Assembly: GCA_024220505.1 (NCBI GenBank)
Contig: JAKZZE010000004.1
Location: 1,860,001-1,924,000 of the forward strand
Source: Rhizopus arrhizus
Taxonomy: Eukaryota; Mucoromycota; Mucoromycetes; Mucorales; Rhizopodaceae
DNA length: 64,000 nucleotides
Direction: 5' to 3'
Part shown: positions 23,780-36,149 of the stretch, one piece after another
Layout of the letters: each line of letters opens with the position of its first letter
Position numbering within the stretch: the stretch's first letter is position 1
Made by a program: the position numbers and the translations under genes
Notes under the pieces: generated by a model
Told to the model about the DNA's origin: nothing
The model's database searches: none
The model's input: the letters and a program-made list of their open reading frames with translations, nothing else

Positions 23780-25072
23780 TTACTTATTTTTCCTTTGCCT
23801 TATAGCCACTTCAATTACCTTACTGCAAGACTCTAAGCTATATTGGCTACTGTTACTAATATTGTTATTTGGATTGCAACTTGCTGGCACTAATTATATG
23901 TTTTCAATAAACTTTATATTCTCATTTAAAATAAAGTACTTACGAAACCATAGCAGTGGATTTAATCCCATCACAGTGCACCAGTTTTTAAATGGTCCCA
24001 TATCATATAGGCTTAGCTTTTCTGGCTTCATTGTTACTATTTCAAAGTCTTGTCCGCTTTCATCGAAATCCACGCGAAATGACACAGGGCGATTGGCTAC
24101 ATATTCAATGCTAGTTTGGTTTTTTAAGATGTAAAAAAAATGTACAACTGTAAACCCTGTTAATGTTAAGCCAAACATAAGGCCTCTATATAGTATAGGT
24201 GTGAGTTTACTGATATTGGTTTATTGGATTAAATAATCCTCTTACAAAAAAGTAATAATGTACAAATGATAGCTGATGTTTATATCCTGTAATAAACTTT
24301 AGTTCTCTTTTAAGTCGGTAGCTATGTCTATGTTTTTTTAGATAAAGTGTACTTACAATTCCTTTCACACCTGTTAGTAAAGGTACCCACCTTCTCATCC
24401 TAATAGTCTGCAGCATATTCCAGAATATATAAAAAATACAAGAAAGATATACTTTATAAAGCCTCCAACAAAAATGCAATGTAATCTGCCCAATTTCTCT
24501 TTTTACAACTTCATTTAAAATGGGTAATACTATTGAAAGAACCCACAGGCAGTATGAAGCAACGTATAGAATGAAAAGGAAAAAGTATTTGTAGTTTGTC
24601 TCATCCACACAGCCATTAATCCTAAAATTTTCTTTGTTTATCTAGCAAGTTGGGATGTTTCTATCCACTTACCATACACAATGACTAACATTATTGTTGT
24701 TAGCATCAACAGCACTTTTATGTTCACCAATACACTTACTGGTCCATTCTAGGTGCACATTTGTTGCAAACTCTGCAATGGTGTGTTCGCTCTGGCTTGA
24801 ATAATTCACATTTAGTGCAGTATATAGGTTCTCCATTTTGTTCACATGGTAATATGCTCTTTGCAAGCAGATCCTCTTTAGGTAAGCAGTAACTCTTAGG
24901 TATTTGGTTTGTCCTGTTGACGAGCTTGATCATAATTTTTGAATAACAAACCAGACTCATTATACAGAATAATACTGTAATTATGGCACGAGAAGCTAGA
25001 ATAATGTAAGCTGTGAAATTCACTATAGATAGGTAGCTTCTTTCAGTTCTTACTTGTTTTTTTGCACATCAT
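23780..25072 (-). CDS. DHHC palmitoyltransferase, Pfa4-like, with a 12-nt microexon
   Basis: Integral membrane S-acyltransferase. The cysteine-rich domain reads YCTKCELFKPERTHHCRVC, then CNKCAPRMD. The catalytic DHHC is assembled over three exons: 25022-24740 ends in GAC CA, a 12-nt exon 24684-24673 supplies T-CAT-TGT-GTA-TG, and an exon from 24621 continues INGCVDETNYKYF, giving MDHHCVWINGC. Further on are a TTxE-like QTSIEYV, a YDMG..KNW block, and LWFLPAS in the last exon (23889-23780), resembling fungal Pfa4. The exon ending at 23944 begins near 24188. Exon borders in 24,190-24,380 are unresolved (donor 24375 gives a continuous TM4, WVPLLTGLMFGL). The first exon (25072-25054) needs a 31-bp intron and is doubtful. 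Confidence 0.82.
24673..24684 (-). other. 12-nt microexon carrying the catalytic His-Cys
   Basis: Flanked by a 55-bp intron (24739-24685, GTAAGT donor, TTAG acceptor, GCTAAC branch site) and a 51-bp intron (24672-24622, GTAAGT donor, TTTTAG acceptor). Inclusion restores DHHC and the following WINGC in frame. Skipping it would remove four residues, including the active-site cysteine, while keeping frame. Confidence 0.8.
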
Positions 25073-26891
25073 ATGCCATATAATGTCATTAGAAAAAGAG
25101 CATCCTGTATGCAGTCATTTATAAGCAAATAATGAAGTCGTATTTTTATTTAATACCAAGGAAATGAAAAATACTTTGGTAGCAAGTATAAATCAATAAG
25201 GTATAAACCAGAGTTGTCATCAAGATGCTTAATGAAGCATTTCTCATGTTTTTGAAGGAACAAGTAAATAAAAAGCTAAGTGGGTCGGTCTCTAAAATCT
25301 TATGGCCTTTTACACTCTATCCTCACGTGAAGACACAATAAAAGCTACAAGGGCAAAGTATAATAATGAAACTCAACTATTTTAAACATGCATTTTTCAT
25401 GCCAGTTTTGTTGAGAGAAGTGCCATTTTCGGTCATAAACCTTCATACTTGAAATCCTCAATACTATTAGCTTTGCTATCGAACGTTAAGGTTTTTGCAT
25501 GCTCAGATTCAAGTTTTATTTGTTGCTTTAGCTCATTCAAGTGGTCAATGTAAATATAACTACCCCTTACTGTGTACAGAAGTTGAAAGGATACAGGGTG
25601 CGATATTGAAATGTATGCATGACTCGTATTACAGGAATACTAATAAAGAACACAAAATAATTTTGCAAATTCTTCATTAAGCAATGGCTTCAATACATAA
25701 AGACGACAAAGGGCAGCATAAGATGGTAAATTCATTCTACAAACATTTGCAGAATTTAAAAGAGAATATGTGATATGTTAATATGTTCGATTGTTATGAG
25801 TTGCATTTATCAACAGTCGTAGTTAATCGATATCTTAGCTAACATAATTAATAATCCCAGCCCTTACATCCAGGATTAAATATTCCACTAGAATCCTGAA
25901 ATGGAAATAGAAAGCACTTTTAGGGTGATAAATTAAATCTAATTTATCCAAGGATTTGCAAAATTCATTGTCTGCTCCAACCTTGGCATTTCTCTCACTT
26001 GAATGTCTTGAGCAGTGCTACCCTTAATGAACGAAAGATACTCCTGTGGTACATCTCTAAAGGATGCATGTTTTATAATAAGGAGAGAAGATATGTTGCT
26101 TCAAGAAAATTCAAGTTGGCTCGAGAGCAAAACAGTTTACATTCATGTATTCATACAATCCTCATAATACCCTTCACACTTCGAAATATGATTTATAAAG
26201 CAGAATTTTTGTATTTCTCATAGCTAATTGTCATTTTGACAAATAAAATGAAAGAAAAGAAGAGATCTCTCTGTTATAAAATTGCTTTATCATTGTATTT
26301 TTTCATACAGCTTTTCTCGGATTTTGACGGTCAGATAATCTTTTACAAAATTGATCCCATTTACCTTCCTCCCTAGATTAAACATAAAGTAAATTGAGAA
26401 TAGTAGTTCATCATTAATAAACATTATCTTTTACTTTCTAATTGTGATACTTTCGCTCCTTAGAAATAATACTAAATAACATGAAAGCGACAACTAAGTA
26501 ATATAAAGGCAGACGAGCAGTCTACTGGTAATAAACATTTATCTGTTTCACCATTAAGTGATATTTTCAGCTTCCTTCATTCCGATTTTACATATGCCAA
26601 CATTTTTCATTTTGCATAGGTGCTCTTTCAAAAAGATTAGGTGACTTATATACTAACAGCACTATATAACACTTGTTGCTTTGCTCTTGGCTGCAGCGAA
26701 ACTGCATATGGCCGATCAAACGGTTCTGAAGCAAAGATGCATCTTGCTAGGTACTAAATTTAACCCAAAATAAATAAATATACATTTTTCAAATACTGTG
26801 TTCATGTATGACTTCTTCTTTTTTTTTTTTATTAAATAGAAATAAATTAAAAGAAAAATGCTGCCAAAAGAAACACACACAGTACTACACT
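25073..26891. other. 1.8-kb intergenic region
   Basis: No supportable gene. Short frames at 25,495-25,680 and 25,999-26,223 lack domains, splice context and codon bias. Some local sequence is less AT-rich but I cannot assign it. Confidence 0.5.
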
Positions 26892-27773
26892 TCAGAGGAT
26901 GACCTTTCTTTTGAAAAAGGGTAATGAAAGTGTTTTTCTTTGAAATAGGCTTGCGGATGATCTAATTTTCCGTATCACTTGCTGCCTTAATGGTATTTTG
27001 AAAACCTTTTCTTTTTCAAGTTCTTTCCGGTACAATAGATCCTGTTTGACATTTATTTCTAAACTTTCTGATTTGATCCTGTTTTTAAAGTTTGAATATT
27101 CATTATTTTCATTTAAAGTATCTTTAGATTCAAATTCTACTTTCTTGTCTACATTGATACAGTTTTTGTTGGTATTCAAGCTGTAAGAAATTCCAACCGT
27201 AGAGCAGCATTCTGCCATCTGTTCATTAGATAGGCTACTGTGAAATGAATTCGTTTCTTCTGAAGGAACGTCAGTGGAGTCACATAAGTTGGTTGCATAA
27301 GTAGATTGCGATTTTCCTAGTAGTTGGCGAGATATTGACACAATATCAGTAAAAGACCTTGTTTTCTGTAGTCGGGCATTAAGTATTGTCTTGTCATATG
27401 TGTCTGCATTATTTTCGGGCAATCCAGCATCTTCAGAATAATTATCTTCTTCCGCAATTGCTAGAAATGGTTTATTGAACTGCTGATGTTTTTCATAAAA
27501 ATGAAATTCTTGTTTGTACAACTTTGCTTTTTGAAAAATAGTTCGGTAATTTAATATTTGACATTTGCTGTATTCTGGTTCATACTCGTAGACTATTGGA
27601 GGATCTGCTGAAAAGCTGACTCTCTGATTATTCTTTGCTGGTAGAAGCTCAGTATATTGTTGGCTGGCCCATAAAACCTTATGGTAAAAATCTACTACAT
27701 TAATACGGTTTCTTTGATGATCTGATGGCCAATCTAGGTATTCAGCATATTCTGCTTTATTAATCGTTGTCAT
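26892..27773 (-). CDS. Hypothetical protein with RVSF motif
   Basis: Uninterrupted 293-residue frame beginning at an ATG with no recognised domain. The most conserved-looking part is at about residues 48-68: RVSFSADPPIVYEYEPEY. RVSF fits the RVxF docking consensus of protein phosphatase 1 regulators, and an acidic/aromatic strip follows. The middle is Ser/Asn-rich and probably disordered. The C-terminal 60 residues are strongly basic (QQVIRKIRSSASLFQRK, PFFKRKVIL), possibly a membrane-binding or nuclear region. There are no signal peptide, TM segments or introns. A PP1 link is only inference from a short motif. Confidence 0.65.
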   Translation of the reverse strand: MTTINKAEYAEYLDWPSDHQRNRINVVDFYHKVLWASQQYTELLPAKNNQRVSFSADPPIVYEYEPEYSKCQILNYRTIFQKAKLYKQEFHFYEKHQQFNKPFLAIAEEDNYSEDAGLPENNADTYDKTILNARLQKTRSFTDIVSISRQLLGKSQSTYATNLCDSTDVPSEETNSFHSSLSNEQMAECCSTVGISYSLNTNKNCINVDKKVEFESKDTLNENNEYSNFKNRIKSESLEINVKQDLLYRKELEKEKVFKIPLRQQVIRKIRSSASLFQRKTLSLPFFKRKVIL

Positions 27774-29137
27774 TAAAAGGTTATGTAGCGAAATTAAAGG
27801 GAAAAAATGTTTATATAAAGAGTAATAGATTAAATATATTAATAACCTAAAAAGAAAGAAAGAAAGAAAAAAGAAAGATTGAGTAACTTTACTTTAGCTG
27901 TAAAAGGTGAATAACTCTTTTAAATGCACTGTTCATTCAAAGTAGGATTAATTAACTACAAGTGGCTATCTTTAATGCCAAGACTACTTGTATATTTGTC
28001 GACCTAGGCTATAGATTTAAGGGTGTGATGCAGGGAGAAATGTATAATGAATTGCAACCACATCTACAGGCTTATTCAATCAAAATAGAAATGAGAGAAA
28101 CAATATTGGTCAATAAACAGCATATAAGTTCATTATAAACATTCAAATCTAGACTTATATATGCTGCTATTATTATAACTTAAAGTTATATTAAGATCTC
28201 TATAAAAAGCCAGTAGGATAATAAAGAAAGGAAAGTTTTTTATTTTTATATTTTATGTTATTGAAAGGCACTATGGAATGCAAATTGCTTAATAAAAAAC
28301 AAGAGATAAGCAAAAAACATTAAACATAAACGATCATCATTTGTATCATTTTTTTTTTACTAAAGAAAATACAACAATAATTACATTTCCTTACAAAAAA
28401 GTCCAATAACAAAATTACTTTGTTGATGGTATAAAAACTAGTTAAATTATCTGTTAGACCTTTTATAAAGCTGTTGATTCTTGCTATTGACGAGAAAAAT
28501 GACATGAAAAACACTGGTTTGTAGTAGTTAACCAAATGACAAGCTAAAGAAATAATGGTAGAAGGTTACATATTTGATTTTAGTGTGCTCTGTTTGTGCT
28601 GCTTATGTGGGTTTTCTTAAACTCATGATAAAAATATAGCCACTTTTTAATACAAAACGCTATCAAGGACGAGGTGCTATAGTTGACTTTATTTTTGTTA
28701 ATAATATTACCATAGCTCTTTTGTTTGTAGCACGTATTACTACTAGGCCATTTATTCATTTCATTATTGCATATTTATAAGAACTGAATGAAAACATGAG
28801 CCACTAATCGCCATCGAATGCAATCGGAATTGTGCAATACCGACATACAATTTATACAATTTACGTCACGAAATGACAAACCTTAAGTTATTTAAACGTT
28901 CACAGTGATAATACAAATGGTTGGCTCCCGAATTCCTGGGATTTGTGCCTGAATTAGGAAGCGTAACGTGTTTGCTTACATATAAGGCGTTTCCTTTTTT
29001 TTTCTTTTTTTTTTTTTTTTACTTTCTGCTATTTTATCATTCTTAGTATAATTTTGGTCTCAATTTTTGACACACGTACTATTTTGTTTTATATAATTGG
29101 ATGCCAACAACTTGCCATTAAAAAATATATATCTTTT
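27774..29137. other. Intergenic, AT-rich, divergent promoter region
   Basis: About 1.36 kb separates the minus-strand RVSF-protein gene from the WC-2 gene. A GAAA microsatellite-like run (about 27,852-27,872) and a T-rich tract (about 28,993-29,020) just upstream of the WC-2 transcript are visible. No gene seen. Confidence 0.5.
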
Positions 29138-30563
29138 ATGGCTACAGTAGCAAAAAATTCAAATAACATTGACATTCTAGCTCCTGTTCCGGATATGGGT
29201 ACAACACGCACTCTTTATGAACTTAATTATAAGTCAGTTTCCCGTACCAACGATTTAGGATACAAAAATAGAAATGTAGACATGCATTCTTTAGTGGATA
29301 ACCATGCTTATACATCGTGTGTTCAAAACTACAAGGATATAAATATTAACAAAAATTCTTCTGTAAGGGCTTCAAAGAAACTTAGTAGGTCTGAGTACAA
29401 TGACTCCGCATTAATTCAGCAAGCATCAGAAAACTGGGCATCGCAAATACTTTACGACATGACTGGATTCCTTTATGTTCTTTCTCCCAGTGGAAAGATA
29501 CTTTATTGCTCCGAATCATGCATTCATCAAACTGGTTTTCAGCCACAGGAGCTTGTTGGAAGATTCATGAGTGATTTTATTCATACAGATGATCTCGGTG
29601 TTTTTGTAAAAAATTTCTTTATGGCATTTCAATCACTTTCAAAGGTTAAGATCCATTACAGGTTCATAAAAAGAAACAATGATTACTTGTTACTTGAAAC
29701 AGTTGGCCATACTAGAAACGGATATTCAAACCAGATGCCCCAAGCATTTTTCGCTACTTCTCAACCGTATCAATCTTCAACATGTCATTTGTTTGACAGC
29801 ATATTGGAATTAAAAATGGAGAACGAGTGGCTAAAGAATCGTCTGAGTGAATTGTCAGCACCGCAGAAGCAGTCAAAAACCCTTGAATACAAAAATGAAT
29901 TATTTTTATCCGACCTACTAGACAAAAGATTATATAAAAACATAAACCAGTGCTCTAACCAATATTCATATTTGCAAAAATCGCCTCTTTCATACACTTC
30001 AACTCAGTATTCTTCAGATTTGAGTAATATGGATGATATTGTCGAAGTAGATTTATGTATATCTGACTGCAGCTTGGGCGCATTAGATGCTAATTTTGTA
30101 AAAGACTCAACAAATACTCGGAATAGCTTCCATATTACACCTAATATGTCGTATGTTATAACAAATGAACATCAGTACATTCAAAAAGGCTATGCAAACA
30201 CAAATACATACAATGTTTCTACCAGTGTACCTGCAAGGAAACACAAAAACTCAATGGATGAAGATCTTCAAAGCACTAAAAAATACAAGCAGACAAAAAA
30301 GGTAGCTATCTTTTTAACAAATTTATTCCTTTATGGATGCTAAGCGAACTATGTTTTTTTTTTTATAAAAGAAACAAAGATTTTCGAATGAATACACTTG
30401 CAATGACTGCGGAACAAATATATCACCTGAGTGGAGAAAAGGGCCAAATGGAGCAAAAACGTAAGATTCAATAAACCTTGAGTGAAATAAGCTCACCTGA
30501 TTTAAATGTAGTCTATGTAATGCTTGTGGACTTAGATGGGCGAAGAGAAACAAAAATATTTAA
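29138..30563 (+). CDS. White collar-2-type PAS and GATA zinc-finger protein
   Basis: Probable partner of a WC-1 blue-light photoreceptor in a light-responsive transcription complex. Exons 29138-30301, 30372-30460 and 30512-30563 give 434 residues. A PAS domain starts near residue 105 ([32 protein letters not shown]). The C-terminal GATA finger, Cys398-x2-Cys401 ... Cys420-x2-Cys423 ([25 protein letters not shown]), is split by the last intron. A basic stretch ([11 protein letters not shown]) before the finger may be a nuclear signal. Mucorales carry several wc-2 paralogues, so which one this is cannot be told. The ATG at 29138 is the first in-frame Met; the frame upstream opens at TTG. Confidence 0.9.
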
Positions 30564-30776
30564 ATATGCACTAAAAAGACACTATATGTACATTTGTAAC
30601 TTTATTGAAGACCAGCCATTATTTTTGTAGTAAAGATTATGATACCCTGCTTATGAAACAAAATAAAAAGACCTGTCTCAAAACGAGCTAATCACTATAA
30701 ATACACAACGTTTTATTGCGTCTACGTTGCAGTCCGCTTTCTCTCGTATAGATTAATTTACATTTAAGTCAATTTA

Positions 30777-31824
30777 ATGGGTGATATGGAAGGCAATTTA
30801 TTAAAAGAAATAGACAACGTTAACAGAAAGCCAGTTACACCGAATTTGTTATTATATGTTACTGATCGAGCAGCAACGGCAGTTCCACATTATCGACATG
30901 AACGTGACAGTAGCAAAAACTCTGCATTATATGCTGCCTCTAGCGAGCTTTATCATAAGCTACCACTCTTGTTAGATTTTATAACATATGTTGTGAAACA
31001 GTCTAATGTAAAAGCTGGTATTTTACTTGGATCACTGGTGTTTTTAACTAAGATGACAGAAAAACTACCTTCAACAGCGAGGGGAATGCCTTGTACTTGT
31101 TACAGAGTGTTTTTGGCTAGCTTGATCTTAGCGTCAAAGATATTTAACGATGTATGCCCAAAAAATTTATATTGGAGTAAACATGCAATTCATTTCACTG
31201 TATCTGACATCAATCTTATGGAAAGACAGCTTTTAAGGTTGTTGGTAAGCTTATAACACATCTTTAAACAACCATTCTAATGCCTAATACTAATATATTT
31301 TATAGAAATATCGCACACTGGTGAAACCAGAGGATCTTGTGGATGTTTACAATGGGTTCAAGCTATTTGAACTTTCTCTACTAATTAGACAGAATGGCTA
31401 CTTACCAGAGGCTGATGACGCGTATTTCCCTAGTCAAAAATCACAGAAATATAATGTAAAACCCCTACCCCTCAGCCCTGTTCAGAATATCTCTACTCTT
31501 AATCAAGTATGTGATCATAGTGATCTTGTATATGCAACTATTTCCGACAACCATAATATAAATGACAACCGCCTCAGTCTAATCATGGCAACTAGTTTAT
31601 CCTTAAACTCCTTGTCTTCTAGCTCTTCAGATGAGACTTTGGCACAAGATTCAAGTGATTCTATAGAGAAAACAAAAGAAAAAAACACATCATTTTTATA
31701 CAAAGCCTTTGATGACTCTGATTATATCAATGGGTCTCTCTATTGTGTAAATAATTTATCCGAGAAATGTGAAATCAGTGAGAAAACAATGATGACAGTA
31801 CTTGGTGAGAATTCCAATGTATAA
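30777..31824 (+). CDS. Cyclin of the Pho80/PCL type
   Basis: Predicted regulatory subunit of a Pho85-type cyclin-dependent kinase. Exons 30777-31244 and 31306-31824 (61-bp intron with CTAATAC branch site and TATAG acceptor), 328 residues. The cyclin box is at about residues 55-160, with FITYVVKQSNVKAGILLGSL, CYRVFLASLILASKIFND and SDINLMERQLLRLLKY. The C-terminal half is Ser/Asp/Asn-rich and likely disordered. It lies 213 bp downstream of the WC-2 gene on the same strand with its own ATG, so it is a separate gene. PCL1/2/9 versus Pho80 subtype is not resolved. Confidence 0.85.
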
Positions 31825-32109
31825 TAATGCATAAAGAGTAAAACAAAAATCTTTTATATAGCAAATATCTGTTTGCCTCTTCAAAATATAAATTACTAAT
31901 TAATAAACGGATAATAATTAGACGCATATTTTGTAACTTTTACTTCATCTACAGTGGTTTACGAGATTTTATAGTGCATTCAAATATTTTTATTGTCGTT
32001 CAACTTTTTGTAAAGTAGCACAAGTTTTTTTGTCATCAGTCCCAAGAAGAAGAAAAAAAGAAATTCAATAGTAGTTGTACTGTAAGAAAAATCAGATTTA
32101 TTGTTATAA
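31825..32109. other. Intergenic, AT-rich
   Basis: Cyclin 3' flank. No feature recognised. Confidence 0.4.
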
Positions 32110-33480
32110 TATTTGCATTTTCTTCACGCCCATGCACTTGGAAAAGAGTTATTATGAGTGACGAATCCACCCTCTACAGGTTTATGTTATTTTACTCTAA
32201 TGCGACCATAGCGATTACAAGCTACGTCATACATGCTATAGAGCTTGTCAATCACGTTATTTTCAATGGCATACTTGATCAACGCCAAAGCATATTCGGT
32301 TTTATTACCAGTATAAGAATTCTACCAATTTAAAACTATTTCAATACATATCCTTCCCCGTTGTAAACATTATGCGGTTTTATTGGAATCCCATGACGAG
32401 TACAGCTCATGGAAAACACACCATTTTCATCAAATCGGTCACCTTTTTTTCTGTTTTTGCTGGGTGGTTTGAAACTAGTGTTTTCCTATACCGCGTCAGC
32501 TTTACACTAGGTATAATAAATCAAATGTTAGGTTCCCCATTATACAATAAGCAAATAATTGTTATTTACGTTGGGCAGACTTCTATTGTTCCTTTTGTTT
32601 CCATCATTGTTTCCATCTTTTTTCTTTTTTTTTTCACTCTTTTTCTTCTCTTTTGCTTCTATGAACGGTTTGGAGTCCTCGTCATTTCCCCAAAATTTTG
32701 CTTCCAGAATCGAGGGTCCTTAGATGCCTCTAAAGAGTTTAATTTTTCCTTTTTTTTTAAGTTGTTATTTCAGCTGGAAGTTATCATCTAAGGTAACCAT
32801 CGTTTGATCTGCATGCTATCAATTGTAAAAGTGTTAAATCCATTTTTGCAAATACAGTAGGTTAGCTTACGACACTGGTAGTATTGTACCTTCACAGTGA
32901 CCGTTCTCAGCAACCTATACAATGTTATGTTGCGCTCTGTCTTCTTACACATGCAATGAATTGGGTCAAGCAGAGCAGGTTCTCCCAAGTCCAGAGTGGA
33001 TTTGCCTTTAGCAATTACATTCAGGAACATACCCAACAAATCATTTTCATGAGTTTCCCAGGTGACTTTTTCATTAAAGTCCAATCACATACACTAGCAT
33101 CTCCATCTTCACCACCCTAGACACTTTCTTGGTTGTCATTACGAAGACTAGTATGTTGATCTTCATCAATGGCACTAGAATCAGCTTCAGTAAAACATTG
33201 GGATGATCACCATTATTTTTGCCATCAGTCATAACATGATTTTCGTTATTCTCATCGCGATTGCTGGTATTTAAGTCAGACATGTTAGATTGGCGATCAA
33301 GATTTTTGTTGAAGTTACAAATATCTTTGATGTAGTCTTCTACGTTATCAAATCCACGCGTTTTCAACACTTTTTTTGAATAGCTTATCTTCGGTTTCTT
33401 TGTATGCTTCCTCACCTCTTGTTTTGTGTCTCTTTTTGTTTTGAATTTCTAGAAACGCATCATACTCGGATTTGTCTTTT
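32110..33480 (-). pseudogene. Decayed KDZ-family transposase
   Basis: Minus-strand relic broken by frameshifts and stops. In order: a basic N-terminal part (33,480-33,090; KKPKISYSKKVLKTRGFDNV), a cysteine-cluster region (33,084-32,788; HCMCKK, YQCRKLTYCICKNGF) resembling the CxC modules that accompany KDZ transposases, then core fragments FDENGVFSMSCTRHGIPIKP (about 32,440-32,372) and GNKTEYALALIKYAIENN followed by DKLYSMYDVAC (about 32,310-32,200). The pattern 'D-E-x-G ... R-H-G-I-P ... Y-D-x-A-C' is the KDZ (Kyakuja/Dileera/Zisupton) core. The element ends were not found. Identification rests on family recall. Confidence 0.65.
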
Positions 33481-34430
33481 TTGCTCGTTTTGATTAATTA
33501 GAAATAATAATACTAAAGATTAGAGGGAAAAACAGGAATGGAACGGTGTACCTGAAAGAGTATTAAAAAGTTACACAGTTTTTTTCACCTGCTTCATTTT
33601 TCACAATAAGGGAGGAACGGTAGCAGTAATGACCCAAATGGCAAATAAGAACAACTCTTATCATGTATGTAGCACACTATCTGCAATCAGTGTTTTTCTT
33701 ATTTTTAAAGGCAGTTTTCATATTTATCCTAAGGTAGACCAAATCTCTGCAATCGCTCATGCTGGTACTTGAAGGTCTCTCACGCGGTAGTACGTGTAGC
33801 TTGTGGATATATGGGTCTGCTATTCCAATGGGTTGAAGATATGTTTCCATAGTTCAACCGACTACAAAAAATATACATCCAGATAGTTGTTTTTTTTTTA
33901 TAAAAGTATCGATGCGGATGATTAATTTGAGGTCTCTTTAAAACAGTAAAAACAATGCCAAATGGCAATAAAAGAGAAAGAACAAACCATTTTAAATAGC
34001 GGATTATTTAATTCTCAAATAGTGGCATTTTTTCCTAACAAAGTCTAAATAAGCGCACATTTTTTTATGAAGATGAACATAAGAGAATGGTTGACGAAGA
34101 AGGGGCGATGCTATAAATTAAGAAGAAGTGTATCTCCATCACCTACAGTAGGTCAAAGGACTGCTGCAAGAAGTCGCAAGATTGCGGTTTTACAGCTGCT
34201 TGCCTAGGTATATTGCACTAAACTATCTCAAAACTTAACTGTTTGTAGCTAAATAGGAAGGACATTTATTCATAATCAGATATTGGCAATGGTTATTGTT
34301 GGAATTTGATATTGCTAAAGGTGGCATTATAAACAACTGGCATTTTTTACATGTTTGTCGTATCCCAACGTACTTGTTGTAGAACAGCGTCTGATCATAA
34401 CGGACATTGAATAATCACAACTAAAAGAAG
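33481..34430. other. Intergenic between KDZ relic and LTR debris
   Basis: No gene seen. Short frames only (for example 33,780-33,968 minus), without domain content. Confidence 0.4.
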
Positions 34431-36140
34431 TATATTAAATTGATAAAAGATAATAATTTAAATCTTTATCAAATAAAATATATTCTTCTTCTTTTTTATA
34501 TAAAACTATCACAATTAGATTTATTCTATAAAGTAAACATGAACAATAAATAAGTCATGATCTTTACTATTCATCATTTCTGTAAATGAATAATAATGGA
34601 TCAGGTACTTAGTCAACTTTGATCTGACTGGAGGCATTTCATATAAATATATCTTTCTTCTCAATGAAGACGGGACAATTCTCCCAGATCAGTTAAAGAA
34701 CAATAAGATCTATAAAACAACGAATTAAAAATTTTCATAATCGATTCAGTGATCATTCTTCAATCAAACATGTCAATTATTGGATCTACGCTCATAACTA
34801 CTCATTTACCCGCCAACTGATAGAAGAATATAAATAGTAGACTTTGTAATTATTTCTTTTTTTAAAAAAAATTAAGATTGTCTTAAATAAAGTTCAGTCT
34901 CAAAAAGTATTCTTTGGTTTTATTTTTATTCCTGAATTACTTTACCAGAACATAACAGTACTTTAAACATGATTCATACTCAATTTATAAGAAATCAGAG
35001 TAGTGAATACTTTACAAAGATTTATTACAGTCTTTTCTCTATAACTAATTTCACTCCTTTAACTCAATACAAGTTGTTTTAATATAGCTCCTGATGCAAT
35101 GAGACATAAATGAAAAATAGATCAACTTAAATAATTATAAACAGTCCATTTGCATAACCAGGAACAGGTCTTCATACTAAAATTTATTCATGCTAGATCT
35201 ACAGCTATAATTAATTAAAGTATCGAAAAGGATTTAATTGAATCTTCATGAAAAGGATATAAATACCAGTGATGTATCCATAATTCATAACTCGATATGA
35301 AAACAGTATTAATAAACTACACGTAAAATATATCCAATGGATAGACTACAGGTTAATTCGGATAATCTTCATTAAGAATAAGATGCTGCGTAATTGCACG
35401 GTTAAATTATATTAAATCCAGGAACTAAATCACAGTCAATCGCAGTCAATCATATACAAGCATTCTAAGATAAATGCTTATGATGACAAAGATAACAATG
35501 GAAGAACACGTAACCATTATCTATTTGTCATCAGTTATATCATACTCATTAATTATTAATCCATGACATGAAATATTATCCGTGTATGAAAAGTATAAAT
35601 AGAGTATCATTTTCTTATTAAATAAAGCAATCTCTTTATCGAGTCTCGTCCTCTCTTGTTCCTTTCTATTCTTGGATAAATCAACCAGATACAATAATAT
35701 TACATAAAATAAATTTTTAAGTCTCGTTGAATTTTATAGTCTTTTTTATTCTTACGAGATAACACAAACAGTAACCCAAAATGATATAAAGGTTTTCTTT
35801 TATAAAAAAAGTTCTCTCCATCAATCCTCAGTCCAGCACAATCTATAAGCACACATCTTCCGCCCTATATTTTGATGACGTCAGCAGCATATTTTCCAAG
35901 ACATACTAAGAGTATTTGCTTACACCTCAAATGTCGTCTTCGTAGATAGAACCAACTGTAGTAAACTTATAAATAAAAAGCTTAACTAATGAAAGAGATA
36001 ATCTTTATTGAAATAGTAATATTTAGTATATTTATATTAAATGTGGACCAATAACATTTGTCTAAATATTTGAAGATGATTGGTCAGCAATCCGGGTTGA
36101 ACAAGTGCGGGCCGGAACACAGGTTTGATCCTTCTTTTTG
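34430..36140. repeat. Degenerate LTR-like debris
   Basis: Non-coding AT-rich sequence in which LTR-like modules recur: TATA boxes followed 50-100 bp later by AATAAA and a 'cagtctcaaaaagt' element. TATA-type boxes are at about 34,822 (ATATAAATAG), 35,255 (ATATAAATACC) and 35,592 (TATAAATAG). The segment 34,735-34,910 resembles 40,768-40,945 ('aaaattttcataatc...' and 'cagtctcaaaaagt' in the same order). This fits several old solo LTRs of a retroelement family. Boundaries cannot be drawn by eye. Confidence 0.45.
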
Positions 36141-36149
36141 GTGGCACAA

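Noticed and set aside
32372..32791. 139-residue plus-strand hydrophobic ORF
   Set aside because: It is T-rich and lies antisense to the KDZ transposase relic.
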